Shown here piece after piece: positions 35,177-44,468 of a DNA stretch of 64,000 nucleotides. How positions within the stretch are numbered: the stretch's first letter is position 1; each line of letters begins with the position of its first letter. The translations under genes were made by a program, and so were the position numbers. The stretch is from an uncultured Pseudodesulfovibrio sp. (GTDB taxonomy: Bacteria > Desulfobacterota > Desulfovibrionia > Desulfovibrionales > Desulfovibrionaceae): the NCBI RefSeq assembly GCF_963675635.1, contig NZ_OY776488.1, forward strand, positions 2,021,501 through 2,085,500. The letters run 5' to 3'. Under the pieces are notes generated by a model, which was not told the origin of the DNA, ran no database searches, and saw only the letters and a list, made by a program, of their open reading frames with translations.

Positions 35177-38100
35177 TTAGGTTGCCAGCTCGGTGAGCTT
35201 GTTGGCCTTGCGAATGTTCACGCAGCAGGCTTTGAATTCGGGAATAGTCGTATTAGGATCACCAACGGAAGGCGTTAGCCTGTTGGTGGAATCACCAGTT
35301 CCCGGGGTCGTCCAGCCAAAGCAGAACGGCATACCTATTTCATGGATAATACGTCCATGGACCTTGAGAGGCCGCATGCGGATCGTGACCATGGCAAAAG
35401 CCTCGACACGACCGCGAATGGACTCGACGATGACGCCGTCACCGTTCTTGATACCCTTTTCCTGCGCAAGTTCCGGGCTCATCTCAACGTAGAGCTGCGG
35501 CTCGGCTTCGAGCAGATTCGGGATGTTACGGGTTTCACCGCCGCCGCACCAATGTTCGGTCAGACTGTAAGTCGTCAGTACGATGGGATAATTGGGATCG
35601 GCAGGAGCTGCCAGCTTATCCATCGTGGAGTCAACAAACTTGTAAACCGGGCTGTTGAGCTGCTTGGAGAACCTATTCGTTTTCACAGGAGTCTCAACGG
35701 GTTCGTAATGTTCAGAGAACGGGCCATCCATACGGCCGGGGCCGAATATCTGTCCCAAACCGTGCTTGGACATGATGAACGGGTTCTTCCCCTTGCCGGT
35801 GGCCATCGGCGGCCATCCGCCATCGGGCACATCGCCAATCCACTTGCCGTCCTTCCATTCGATGACAGCCTTTGCCTTGTTGTAAGGCTTGCCGTTCAGA
35901 TCGACGGAGGCACGGTTATACAGGATACGACGGTTGACCGGCCAGCACCATGCCCAGTTGGGGAACAGGCCGATGTTCTTCTGCATCTCGGTCTGCGCAG
36001 TGCTGCGACGCTTGGCCTTGTTGCCGTCCTTCTCTGTATAACTGCCTGCATAGAGCCAGTTCAGACTGCTGGTGGAACCATCGTCAGCCAAAGCTGTAAA
36101 GGTCGGTACCTGCTGCCCCTTTTTGTACTTTGTTCCCTTGAATTCAACATCACGGGTAAAGCGACCGTTGATTCTGGCACACAGCTCTTCCGGATCATAA
36201 GCATCAGGGTAGTCGAGCTTGGTGATGGCTTCAGGTAGTTTACCGCCTTCCTTTTCATAGAGTTTCTGCAAACGCTTCATGAAGCCGCAGAACATGTCGC
36301 CAAAAGGCTTGGCCTCAAACGCAGGCTTGACAGCCTGATAGTGCCAGAGCAGCCAGCGACCCGAGTTGGTGACAGAGCCTTCTTTTTCCAGCCTGTGAGC
36401 GGAGGGTAAAAGGAAAACCTCGGTCTTGACCTTTTTGGGGTCAATGCCAGGGCGCTGCCAGTTGTCCGTAGTCTCGGAATGATGCAACTCGGAAGTCACA
36501 AGCCAGTCGAGATTATCCAGAGCTTTCCTGACCTTGTTGGTGTTCGGCACACTGTTCATCGGGTTCAGCCCGATGATGATACCGCCGCGAATTTCGTTAC
36601 GGAACATGCGATCGAACAAGAAGAGATAGGAATAATCCTCACCCTTTTCGATCTTGGGCAGGTACTCGTAGCAGAAACCGTTTTCCTTGGTGGCGTTGTC
36701 GCCATACCAGGCCTTGAGAAGGCTGGCGAAGTACTTGGGTTTGTGCTGCCACCAGTTGGCAGACTGCGGATCGTTGGACACAGGGGTGTTGCCCTTGATG
36801 TATTCATCATATGTCTGCCAGCCGTTGTGCGGCATGGCCATGTAACCGGGAATGATGTGGTACAGCAGGGTATGGTCAGTGGAACCCTGAACATTGGGTT
36901 CACCGCGCAGGGCGTTGATACCGCCGCCAGCAACACCGATGTTGCCGAGCAGCAGCTGAATGATACCTGCAGAACGAATGTTCTGCACGCCGACGGTATG
37001 CTGGGTCCAGCCCAGAGCGTACATGACGGTACCGGCTTTGTCCGGGCGGCCAGTCGCAGCAAAGTTCTCATACACCTTCATCAAGTCTTCGACAGACACA
37101 CCGGTGGTTTCGGAGACTTTAGTAACGTCATAGCGAGAGTAATGCTTCTTAAGCAGTTGGAACACACAACGGGGGTTCTTCAAGCTCGTGTCGCGCTTGG
37201 GAACGCCGTTAGCGTCCATCTCGAAACCCCATTTGGACTTGTCATAGCTACGAGTCTTTTCATCATAACCAGTAAACAGCCCATCTTCAAAGCCGAAGTC
37301 CTTGCCCACTATGAGCGAGGCATTGGTGTATTCTGTGACGTATTCGTGGAAGTATTTGTCGTTCTCGACAATGTATTTGATCATGCCCCCGAGGAAAGCG
37401 ATATCCGTGCCGGACCGCAAGGGAACATGGAAATCCGATCTGGCGGATGTACGTGAGAACTTCGGGTCCACATGCATGACAGTGGCGCCCTTGTCCTTGG
37501 CCTGTAACACCCATTTGAAGGAAATCGGATGATGTTCGGCAGCATTGCTGCCCATTATAAGGATTGAATCGGCATTCTTGATGTCGATCCAGTGGTTGGT
37601 CATCGCACCGCGTCCGAACGACTCTCCCAGAGCCGCAACAGTTGCGCTGTGTCAGATCCTTGCCTGGTGGTCCATATGGACAACGCCCAGGCTGCGCATT
37701 GCCTGATGGGCAAGTGCACACTCTTCGTTACCCGCATGGGACGTGCCCAGCAGGAACATGGATTCAAGTCGGTTGACCGTGTCACCCTTCTTGTTTTTTA
37801 AAATCAAATCCTTGTCGCGGGTATCCTTAATGCGGCGCGCAATGCGATCCAGCATCCAGTCCCAGCTCTTCTCTTCCCATTTGTCGCTATAAGGCGCGCG
37901 ATACAAGGGCTTTTGCAGCCGATGATGACTGGTGGTCATGCTGAACATGGCCGCGCCTTTGGCACACAATGCACCTTCATTGATCGGATAATCCGGATCA
38001 CCTTCCGCGTTGACGAGCTTACCGTCCTTGACGTGCCCGATAACGTGACAACTCACCGAACAGAACGGACAAACGGTCACAACCTCTTTCGCACCGGAAA

Positions 38101-38218
38101 TCTTCAACGTTCCGGCGTAGGCCTTGACCGGAGTGAGACTCACTCCGAGCTGCCCGAGGGTGAGACACGCCGCGCTGGTTCCTGCGAGCTTCATAAAGCT
38201 TCGGCGGTCGAGTTTCAT
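35177..38218 (-). CDS. fdhA: Selenocysteine-containing formate dehydrogenase alpha subunit
   Basis: The 1013-residue catalytic subunit oxidises formate in the periplasm using a Mo or W bis-pyranopterin cofactor. A twin-arginine signal (MKLDRRSFMKLAG) opens the protein. The [4Fe-4S] motif CPFCSVSC...GALCAKG follows near residue 45. An in-frame TGA at 37652-37654, codon 189, lies in the sequence ARI-U-HSATVAALG, exactly where selenocysteine ligates the metal in such enzymes. A SECIS-like hairpin follows it, so the two open frames are one gene. AGGAGG precedes the ATG at 38218. The C-terminal molybdopterin-dinucleotide-binding domain is intact. Confidence 0.95.
37619..37654 (-). promoter_or_regulatory. 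Selenocysteine codon and SECIS-like hairpin in fdhA
   Basis: The TGA codon at 37652-37654 is followed 16 nt later by a hairpin, CGGCTCT-GGG-AGAGTCG (37619-37635). It has one G-T wobble and a G-rich apical loop, at the spacing seen in bacterial SECIS elements recognised by SelB. Confidence 0.8.
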
Positions 38219-38297
38219 ACCTATGGCCTCCTTGATAATTGCCGCGCTCTGTGGCGCTCGGCAGTGTTGCTCTCGAACGGATTGTTCAAGTGCAACT

Positions 38298-38325
38298 ACC
38301 ATAGCATAAAATTCAATCAATTCAA
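38298..38325 (-). promoter_or_regulatory. Predicted fdhA promoter
   Basis: On the minus strand TTGAAT (38320-38325) and TATGGT (38298-38303) are separated by 16 bp. The -10 is extended by an upstream TGC. It lies about 80 bp before the fdhA start, and its -35 box overlaps the inverted repeat at 38321-38348. Confidence 0.55.
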
Positions 38326-38348
38326 CATGTTATATTTAACATGTTGAA
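38321..38348. promoter_or_regulatory. Perfect 12+12 bp inverted repeat overlapping the fdhA -35 box
   Basis: TTCAACATGTTA and TAACATGTTGAA are exact complements separated by TATT. The repeat lies 17 bp past the stop of the ModE-like gene and about 100 bp upstream of fdhA. It has no T-run and covers the predicted -35 box, so it reads as a repressor or activator operator for the formate dehydrogenase operon. Confidence 0.75.
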
Positions 38349-38364
38349 AGGCGCAAGACTCTGT

Positions 38365-38784
38365 TTATTCGTACTTCTCAAGAGAAAAAGGGAAACATTC
38401 CTGAGCCTTGGAAAAGGCGTACGATTCGACGTCCCGGTACCATTTGTCGAAGTCCCTCGCGATACCGCATCCGAACTGCGTCAGGTGGTATCCAGCGCGC
38501 CTGTTCGTGGCCCTTTCGATAAGTTTGCGGCCGATCAGTTCTTCAGTGGTTTTGATCTTTCCCCAGGCTCCCCGATAGGACATCCCCAGAGATTCGGCAG
38601 CGGCTTTCAACGATCCGCATCGTTCCACCTGACGAAGCAACTGCAATCGCCCAAGGCCGAACAAAACGCCTTCCTCGGTCTCAACCCATAAGTGCATCCG
38701 CATGGTGGGACCAAGTGCGGGAGCAATGGTGGGCCCAACACCGTGTGCGCCACTGGCAGATTCAAGCATTTCGGATTTCAGCAT
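38365..38784 (-). CDS. ModE-like winged-helix DNA-binding protein without molybdate-binding domain
   Basis: This 139-residue protein contains a LysR/ModE-type winged helix-turn-helix from about residue 40 to 110 (GRLQLLRQVERCGSLKAAAESLGMSYRGAWGKI). This is the N-terminal DNA-binding domain of the molybdate regulator ModE. The C-terminal molybdate-binding (TOBE/MOP) domains are absent. GGAGGT five bases before the ATG, inside the end of the upstream gene, supports the start and co-translation. Its place between a cofactor-related gene and formate dehydrogenase suggests it regulates one or both, possibly through the inverted repeat just downstream. How it senses a metal without the usual domain is unknown. 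Confidence 0.85.
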   Translation of the reverse strand: MLKSEMLESASGAHGVGPTIAPALGPTMRMHLWVETEEGVLFGLGRLQLLRQVERCGSLKAAAESLGMSYRGAWGKIKTTEELIGRKLIERATNRRAGYHLTQFGCGIARDFDKWYRDVESYAFSKAQECFPFSLEKYE

Positions 38785-38787
38785 ACC

Positions 38788-40452
38788 CTACCTCCCAAAA
38801 GAACATTTAGGGAACGTACACGCAGTACATTCCATGCACATTCCGCCGTTGCCCAGCTTGGCGAAATCAGCCCGAGCGATGGGCAGATCTGCCATAAGCC
38901 TGGGCAGCAATAGATCCAGGCTGGTTGTCTTGTGGTACAGGGCGCAGGCCGGTACCCCGAGCACACGGGCATTTCCGATGCGCCCCACCAAGGTCATGGC
39001 TCCGGGCAGGACAGGCATGCCGTGCACCATCTCGGTCAGACCGGCGGCGATCAAGCCTTGCCGAGTGACATCGTCCGGGTCCACGGAAAGACCGGCAGTA
39101 GTAATAATCAAATCACACCCAAGTTTTGCCAAACCACGGACTGCACCAGCTATCTCGTTCACGTCATCGGGACGGATCAATGTTTCGGTAACAATACCAC
39201 CAAGATTGACGACCTTGGCCTCCAGGACTTCAGCAAAGCGATCCTTTATCAAGCCCTTGAAAACTTCATTGCCGGTGATGAGCAAGCCGATTTTTTTCTT
39301 ACGAAGAGGAACTACGGAAAAGAGTCGGTCATCGTTCAGGATGGCAAGTGCCCGGTAAAACACCGACTGATCGAGGAAAAGAGGAATAGCTCTGGTAGCA
39401 GCCACACGTCTGCCCTTCCGAACAATGCTGTAACCGTGACGACTGGCTGCCATGACACTGCCCAGAGAATTGAAAGCGTTCAACAATGCGTCTTTCACCA
39501 CGAGCATACCGTCTTCTTCAGCCAGCAGATTGACCCGGCCTTCACGAGGAACACCCTCTGCCACAACACCTTTACCGCACATTGCCTTGGCAAAAGCCAG
39601 GCACGCATCATCCTCATGAATGAATCCATGCGGAGCTTCCTGATCGACATACAGATTGAAACGTCCCATCTGCTGCAACCGGCACACGTCTCCGGCGGTG
39701 ACCACATGGCCCCGCGAAAACTCAACCCCCTTGGACTCGCCAGGGACAATGCGCGTCATGTCATGCGCAAGGGTCTTACCAACGCCGTCTTTGAGCGGGA
39801 CTGAAGGAATAACTGTCTCAATGTCAGCAACAAGCGGCAGGCTCTTATCGCCCACATAGGGAGAATCTCCAGAACAGGAGCGACAGATGGGACCATGATA
39901 TTCAGGATAAGCATCGCCGCAAATAGGACACAAAACAATGGATCCCTTGCTCCGTTTGGCAACCACCTCAGGTTTGATCAGCACGGTCTCGACCGATACC
40001 ATTTCAAGGCCGTGATCCCGAATTTCCCGCCGCAGTTCCGTAGAATTCTGCTCCTGCTTGGGCTTGGTCTTCATCAACCAACACAACGTATGAGGGAATT
40101 GCGACAACCTGGTCGGATCAAGACGGACCCTCACGCCTTCACCTGTGAACTTATCAAACAATGACACTGCATAGACGCCTGTATTCCGAACCCTCAACCA
40201 GCCATTGCCGATGGTACAAGGGGTCAGCAACTGCACTGCATCCGGCAAACACCATGAGGTCTCGGAGATGGCATCAAACAGAACACCTTCTGGGATATGC
40301 CGTTTGGCCTCTTCAACCATATACCCACCCAGCAACAGTCCGGGGGCAGGATAATTATGGAACCATGTGGCAAGTTCCACAAACCCTTCGAAGGTAAAAG
40401 CCTGTCTTTGTGACAGGGCTGAAGTCGTTGTCTCAATCGTATGAGTATGCAT
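38788..40452 (-). CDS. FmdE-domain / MoeA-like molybdopterin-binding fusion protein
   Basis: The 554-residue protein has an N-terminal FmdE domain (roughly residues 15-190), including a zinc ribbon CPICGDAYPEYHGPICRSC. The rest is a MoeA/MogA-like region with the molybdopterin-binding fold (KKKIGLLITGNEV, then DLIITTAGLSVDPDD) and a cysteine-rich tail (CMECTACTFPKC). FmdE domains occur with Mo/W formate and formylmethanofuran dehydrogenases. This fusion therefore probably acts in cofactor synthesis, insertion or quality control. The ATG at 40452 follows GGGAGA. It is co-transcribed with the ModE-like gene, three bases away. Confidence 0.85.
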   Translation of the reverse strand: MHTHTIETTTSALSQRQAFTFEGFVELATWFHNYPAPGLLLGGYMVEEAKRHIPEGVLFDAISETSWCLPDAVQLLTPCTIGNGWLRVRNTGVYAVSLFDKFTGEGVRVRLDPTRLSQFPHTLCWLMKTKPKQEQNSTELRREIRDHGLEMVSVETVLIKPEVVAKRSKGSIVLCPICGDAYPEYHGPICRSCSGDSPYVGDKSLPLVADIETVIPSVPLKDGVGKTLAHDMTRIVPGESKGVEFSRGHVVTAGDVCRLQQMGRFNLYVDQEAPHGFIHEDDACLAFAKAMCGKGVVAEGVPREGRVNLLAEEDGMLVVKDALLNAFNSLGSVMAASRHGYSIVRKGRRVAATRAIPLFLDQSVFYRALAILNDDRLFSVVPLRKKKIGLLITGNEVFKGLIKDRFAEVLEAKVVNLGGIVTETLIRPDDVNEIAGAVRGLAKLGCDLIITTAGLSVDPDDVTRQGLIAAGLTEMVHGMPVLPGAMTLVGRIGNARVLGVPACALYHKTTSLDLLLPRLMADLPIARADFAKLGNGGMCMECTACTFPKCSFGR

Positions 40453-41048
40453 TGTTCTCCCACAGGTGTTATTATGCTGACGAGAGCACAATTACCCCTA
40501 TGGAGAATTCGAGGGGAGGCACAACACCTTTCAACTTACTCACAATTTGGCACCAAGTCTTTAGTAATCTTCAATATTTCAGCACATTAAAAAGATCCAA
40601 AAACAACTGACCATCTGCGATATCCGCTGAAAAAATAGGGGATATTCATTCAATAACAGTGTGTTGAACGGCTTATTGGAAGAAATACAACAAAAGCCAA
40701 AATACAAGTGCCAAACCGTTGTTTAGTCCTGGAAATCCATTTTCTGAGAGTTTGAAAAGCCCAAATACTTTTCACTATCAATAAGCGAATTCATAATTAC
40801 AAACCTATCAACGTGTGGCACAATCAATACAAAATCGAATAGAGTGAACAGACCGAAGTAGTCCTTATAAACCCGACTGAGATCTTTGGCCCCGCTCCTT
40901 TTCCCGAATGTAAAACACCGACAAAGTGTCATGTAGGCGGATAAGAACCATTCCAACTCTCACTCTTGCGATTGCTTTTTTGAAGAAAGAACGGAGAGCG
41001 CCGACAGCGTAAAAATGAAAACGGCGACGATGATACAGGGAGGATGCG
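40453..41048. other. Intergenic region between cofactor gene and signalling array
   Basis: Nearly 600 bp of AT-rich DNA between divergent genes. The only open frames are short, lack ribosome-binding sites, and do not resemble known proteins. It should contain the promoters for the FmdE-fusion gene and for the REC-HDOD operon, but I see no convincing pair of boxes and no strong palindrome. Confidence 0.45.
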
Positions 41049-42302
41049 ATGGATAATCTGGTTCGTATAATTTTCGTAGACGATGAACCCAATGTTCTAG
41101 CCGGACTGAAGCGCATGCTCAGGAAAAAACACAAAGAGTGGGATATGCACTTTGTGGAGAGCGGCTCCGGCGCTCTTGCCCTGATGGAACAATACACATT
41201 CGACATTATCGTTTCGGATATTCGCATGCCTGGAATGGACGGAGCCGAACTGTTGAGTCGTGTGAGAAATTTTTCACCCAAGACGATCAGAATTGCACTC
41301 TCTGGACAAGTAGATATGACCGAGGTCTTGCGAAGCATCAAGGCCGTGCATCAATATATTTCAAAGCCCTGTGAAGCAGACTACCTGATAGAAAGGCTGG
41401 AAGGCGCAATACGATCTCAAGCGATACTGACCAATCAGAACATGTTGGAATTGATCACGAAAGTCGAGTCATTACCGATAATTCCCGATGTTTATAAAAA
41501 GACTGAACTCGAACTGCGCAAGAAAGAGCCGTCCATAAAAGTCATTGCCGACTACATCACTCAGGATGTTGGACTCGTGACAAAAATCATCAAGCTGATC
41601 AATTCACCGTATTTCGGGCTCCCGGCACAAGTGGACTCGATAGAAAAAGCCATCACCATGCTCGGACTCGACACCATACGGGCATTCGTGCTTTCAACGC
41701 ATCTGTTCACACTGTACGAAGAGAAGATACTTCCGCTCTTCTCTCTCTCCCTGCTGTGGAAGCACAGTTTCAGGGTCTCAAACATCGCACACCTCATAGC
41801 AAAATGTGAAAATGCATCTCAAGCGGTCACAACTCAATGCCGCATGGCAGGCCTGCTTCACGATGTTGGCAAACTGGTTATGGCGAATTCATTTCCTGAA
41901 AAATATACAACCGTCCTGAAACTGGTATCGCTCCCGGAAGGCATTCCTGTCCACAAAGCCGAAAAAAGTGTTTTCGGCACCACCCACGCCGAGGTCGGCG
42001 CGTATCTGATGGGCCTTTGGGGTATGTCCAACGAGGTGGTGCATGCCATAGGGCGTCACCACTCCTTGAATGATACCGACAACATCGTTGCCCTCTATCT
42101 GTCGGCAGCCGATACAATTGACCAAAATTTCGTCCTTCTCAACGACCGGCACACGCCCATTCAATTTGAAACAAGCCTGAAACCCATGCTGCTCAATGAG
42201 GACAAGCTGTCGCTGTGGTTGGCATATATCAAAGCCAATTGGCCAGGGGACTCGCCTCTCGCTCAAATGCCCCCTGAAACCATCATCAAAATGATCGCAT
42301 AG
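41049..42302 (+). CDS. Response regulator with HDOD output domain
   Basis: This 417-residue protein has an N-terminal receiver (FVDDEPN, phospho-acceptor in IIVSDIRMPGMDG, lysine in QYISKPCE). An HDOD domain (about residues 145-340) follows, with LPIIPDVYKK, LINSPYFGLP and CRMAGLLHDVGKL. HDOD proteins are non-enzymatic HD-superfamily scaffolds in signalling. It heads an operon of three regulators with near-identical receiver signatures and is followed nine bases later by the second. GGGAGG precedes the ATG. Confidence 0.92.
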   Translation: MDNLVRIIFVDDEPNVLAGLKRMLRKKHKEWDMHFVESGSGALALMEQYTFDIIVSDIRMPGMDGAELLSRVRNFSPKTIRIALSGQVDMTEVLRSIKAVHQYISKPCEADYLIERLEGAIRSQAILTNQNMLELITKVESLPIIPDVYKKTELELRKKEPSIKVIADYITQDVGLVTKIIKLINSPYFGLPAQVDSIEKAITMLGLDTIRAFVLSTHLFTLYEEKILPLFSLSLLWKHSFRVSNIAHLIAKCENASQAVTTQCRMAGLLHDVGKLVMANSFPEKYTTVLKLVSLPEGIPVHKAEKSVFGTTHAEVGAYLMGLWGMSNEVVHAIGRHHSLNDTDNIVALYLSAADTIDQNFVLLNDRHTPIQFETSLKPMLLNEDKLSLWLAYIKANWPGDSPLAQMPPETIIKMIA

Positions 42303-42311
42303 GAGGCAGAT

Positions 42312-43460
42312 ATGCTAGCACGAGTTCTTCTTGTGGATGATGAACCGAATGTCCTTTCAGCCTTACGCCGCCAACTGCGTGACCTCTATGAGATAGAGGT
42401 GGAAACCGACCCGGCCACGGCCCTTCTCAGCATAGACAAAAAAAAACCATTTGCAGCCGTCGTATCCGACTTCAAGATGCCCAAAATGAACGGCATCGAG
42501 TTCCTCAACGAATTCAAAAAGCTCAGCCCGGACACGACCCGTGTCATGTTGACCGGGTATGCTGATCTGGACAATGCCATCCGAGCCGTCAACGACGGAA
42601 ACGTTTTCAGGTTTCTCACGAAACCATGCGACACGGATACTTTGCTCAAGAATGTCAAGGAAGCAGTCAAGCAACACGAACTGATCACTGCCAAAAAAGT
42701 TCTGCTTGAAAGAACGCTCAAGGGTAGCGTTGAACTGTTGAGTGAAATAACAACTCTGGTCAATCCCGAAGCAGGCGAACGAATCAACAGAATCAGACGA
42801 TATATCCGTTATTTCGCAGAACAAAAGGGCATTACAGATTACTGGAGATACGACATTGCGACCATGCTTTCACAACTTGGGACACTCATACTGCCGCCAG
42901 AGACTATCTCCACATTGTTCTCGGGAAAAGAGCTATCGAAGGAACAAAAACAGTTGTTCGAAATGCACCCCGGCATAGCTCAAAGCCTGATCGCCAAACT
43001 GCCGAGACTTCAATCCATTGGAGATATGGTCGCGTATCAGCTCAAGGGCTTTGATGGTTCCGGGGCACCGAAAAATACGGTCAAAGGCGAAGATATTCCA
43101 CTCGGTGGACGCATGCTCCGAATAGCCCTCGACTACGATTTAGCACTCCAATGTGAAAAGACCCCGCAAAAAGCCTTTCTCCATTTGGAGAAAAACTCTG
43201 ATGTCTATGACCCGGAACTCCTGTATTTTCTCGAAAGCATGCTTGGCGTTGAAGCCAGGTACAAGATCCAGACCGTCCATTTTCGCGAGTTGAGACCGAG
43301 AATGGTCCTGCACGAAGACATCGTTTCCAACCATGGGGCACTGCTCCTGAGAAAGAGTCTCGAACTCGACAAGGGAAAAGTCGATCGAATACACATGTTT
43401 GCCAACAAAGTTGGCATCAATGAAACTATCACTGTCCTTGTCCCGGAGATAGGAGACTAA
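42312..43460 (+). CDS. Response regulator with degenerate HD-GYP domain
   Basis: This 382-residue protein has a canonical receiver (LVDDEPN, AVVSDFKMPKMNG, VMLTGYAD, FLTKPCD). An HD-GYP-like domain follows whose catalytic residues are lost. The HD pair position reads ATMLSQLGTLIL instead of LVHDIGKI, and the GYP loop reads KGFDGSGAP without the preceding HH. About 60 extra C-terminal residues follow. It cannot be a metal-dependent phosphodiesterase, so a c-di-GMP-binding or scaffold role is more likely. It lies between an HDOD and an active HD-GYP regulator. AGGAGG precedes the ATG. Confidence 0.88.
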   Translation: MLARVLLVDDEPNVLSALRRQLRDLYEIEVETDPATALLSIDKKKPFAAVVSDFKMPKMNGIEFLNEFKKLSPDTTRVMLTGYADLDNAIRAVNDGNVFRFLTKPCDTDTLLKNVKEAVKQHELITAKKVLLERTLKGSVELLSEITTLVNPEAGERINRIRRYIRYFAEQKGITDYWRYDIATMLSQLGTLILPPETISTLFSGKELSKEQKQLFEMHPGIAQSLIAKLPRLQSIGDMVAYQLKGFDGSGAPKNTVKGEDIPLGGRMLRIALDYDLALQCEKTPQKAFLHLEKNSDVYDPELLYFLESMLGVEARYKIQTVHFRELRPRMVLHEDIVSNHGALLLRKSLELDKGKVDRIHMFANKVGINETITVLVPEIGD

Positions 43461-44468
43461 ATGCATACTCAAGAACAAAACAACCATGTTAAAATACTGA
43501 TGGTTGATGATGAAGAAAATGTCCTGCTAAGTCATCACAGGACACTTCGACCCCACTTCCAAGTCTACACGGCACAAGGGGGCAGGGCTGCTCTTAAAAC
43601 CCTTGAAACTGAGGGGCCATTCGCTGTTGTGATTTCCGATATCAAGATGCCTTCGATGTCAGGCATTGATCTTCTTTCAATCATCCGTGAAAAGTACCCG
43701 GACACAATCAGAATGGTTTTGACAGGATACGCCGACCTCGACCTCGCCATCAACGCGATCAATCGAGGAGATATTTTCCGATTCATGACAAAACCTTGTG
43801 ACAACAAAGATCTTATTGCAACTATTCACGCTGGAATTACACAATTCAACATGATCGAAGCAACTCGGGAATATGCCATTGTCAAACGACTTCAAAAAGG
43901 GCTTGAAGGAACTTTACGGGCATTTACCAAACTTGTTGAGTTCAGAGATCCATATACAGCAGGGCATATGGACAGAGTAGCGAAAATCGCAACAGGTATC
44001 GCTGAACACCTGAAGCTCGAACGGGATCAAATCGAAGCACTCAGGCTCGCCTCACTCGTGCATGATATCGGGAAAATTGCCGTTCCAGCAGGCATTTTAA
44101 ACAAACCTGGATTACTCAACGATGCGGAATTCACTCTCATCAAGGCTCACCCGCTGGTCGGAGCGGAAATTTTCAAAACTCTGGATACGGAATGGCCCAT
44201 TTCCAGAATCATCCTTGAACACCACGAACGGATCGACGGATCAGGCTATCCCAATGGTTTGACAGGCAGTCAGTTGTTGCTGGAATCAAAGATTATAGCT
44301 GTCTCCGATGTCATTGATGCAATCACAACACATAGACCGTATCGACAGAGCTTGGGAAGCAGGAAGGCAATCGAATACCTCCAGGAGAACAGCGGAAAAC
44401 TGTTTGACCCGACAGTCACGTCAACTGCTATAAAAATGATTGAAAACGGTCTTATTCCAGACAGTTAA
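43461..44468 (+). CDS. Response regulator with active HD-GYP c-di-GMP phosphodiesterase domain
   Basis: This 335-residue RpfG-like protein has a receiver (MVDDEEN, VISDIKMPSMSG, MVLTGYAD, FMTKPCD) and a complete HD-GYP domain. The domain carries AGHMDRV, SLVHDIGKIAVP, HHERIDGSGYPNG and SDVIDAITTHRPYR. All expected metal ligands are present, so it should hydrolyse c-di-GMP when phosphorylated. Its ATG directly follows the stop of the degenerate partner, and its stop overlaps the convergent kinase gene by four bases. Confidence 0.95.
   Translation: MHTQEQNNHVKILMVDDEENVLLSHHRTLRPHFQVYTAQGGRAALKTLETEGPFAVVISDIKMPSMSGIDLLSIIREKYPDTIRMVLTGYADLDLAINAINRGDIFRFMTKPCDNKDLIATIHAGITQFNMIEATREYAIVKRLQKGLEGTLRAFTKLVEFRDPYTAGHMDRVAKIATGIAEHLKLERDQIEALRLASLVHDIGKIAVPAGILNKPGLLNDAEFTLIKAHPLVGAEIFKTLDTEWPISRIILEHHERIDGSGYPNGLTGSQLLLESKIIAVSDVIDAITTHRPYRQSLGSRKAIEYLQENSGKLFDPTVTSTAIKMIENGLIPDS

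Noticed and set aside
37652-37654. In-frame stop in fdhA suggesting a pseudogene
   Set aside because: The TGA sits at the known selenocysteine position, is followed by a SECIS-like hairpin and both flanks are conserved enzyme sequence.
40723-40956. Minus-strand 77-residue frame in the 40.5-41.0 kb gap
   Set aside because: No ribosome-binding site and no family resemblance.
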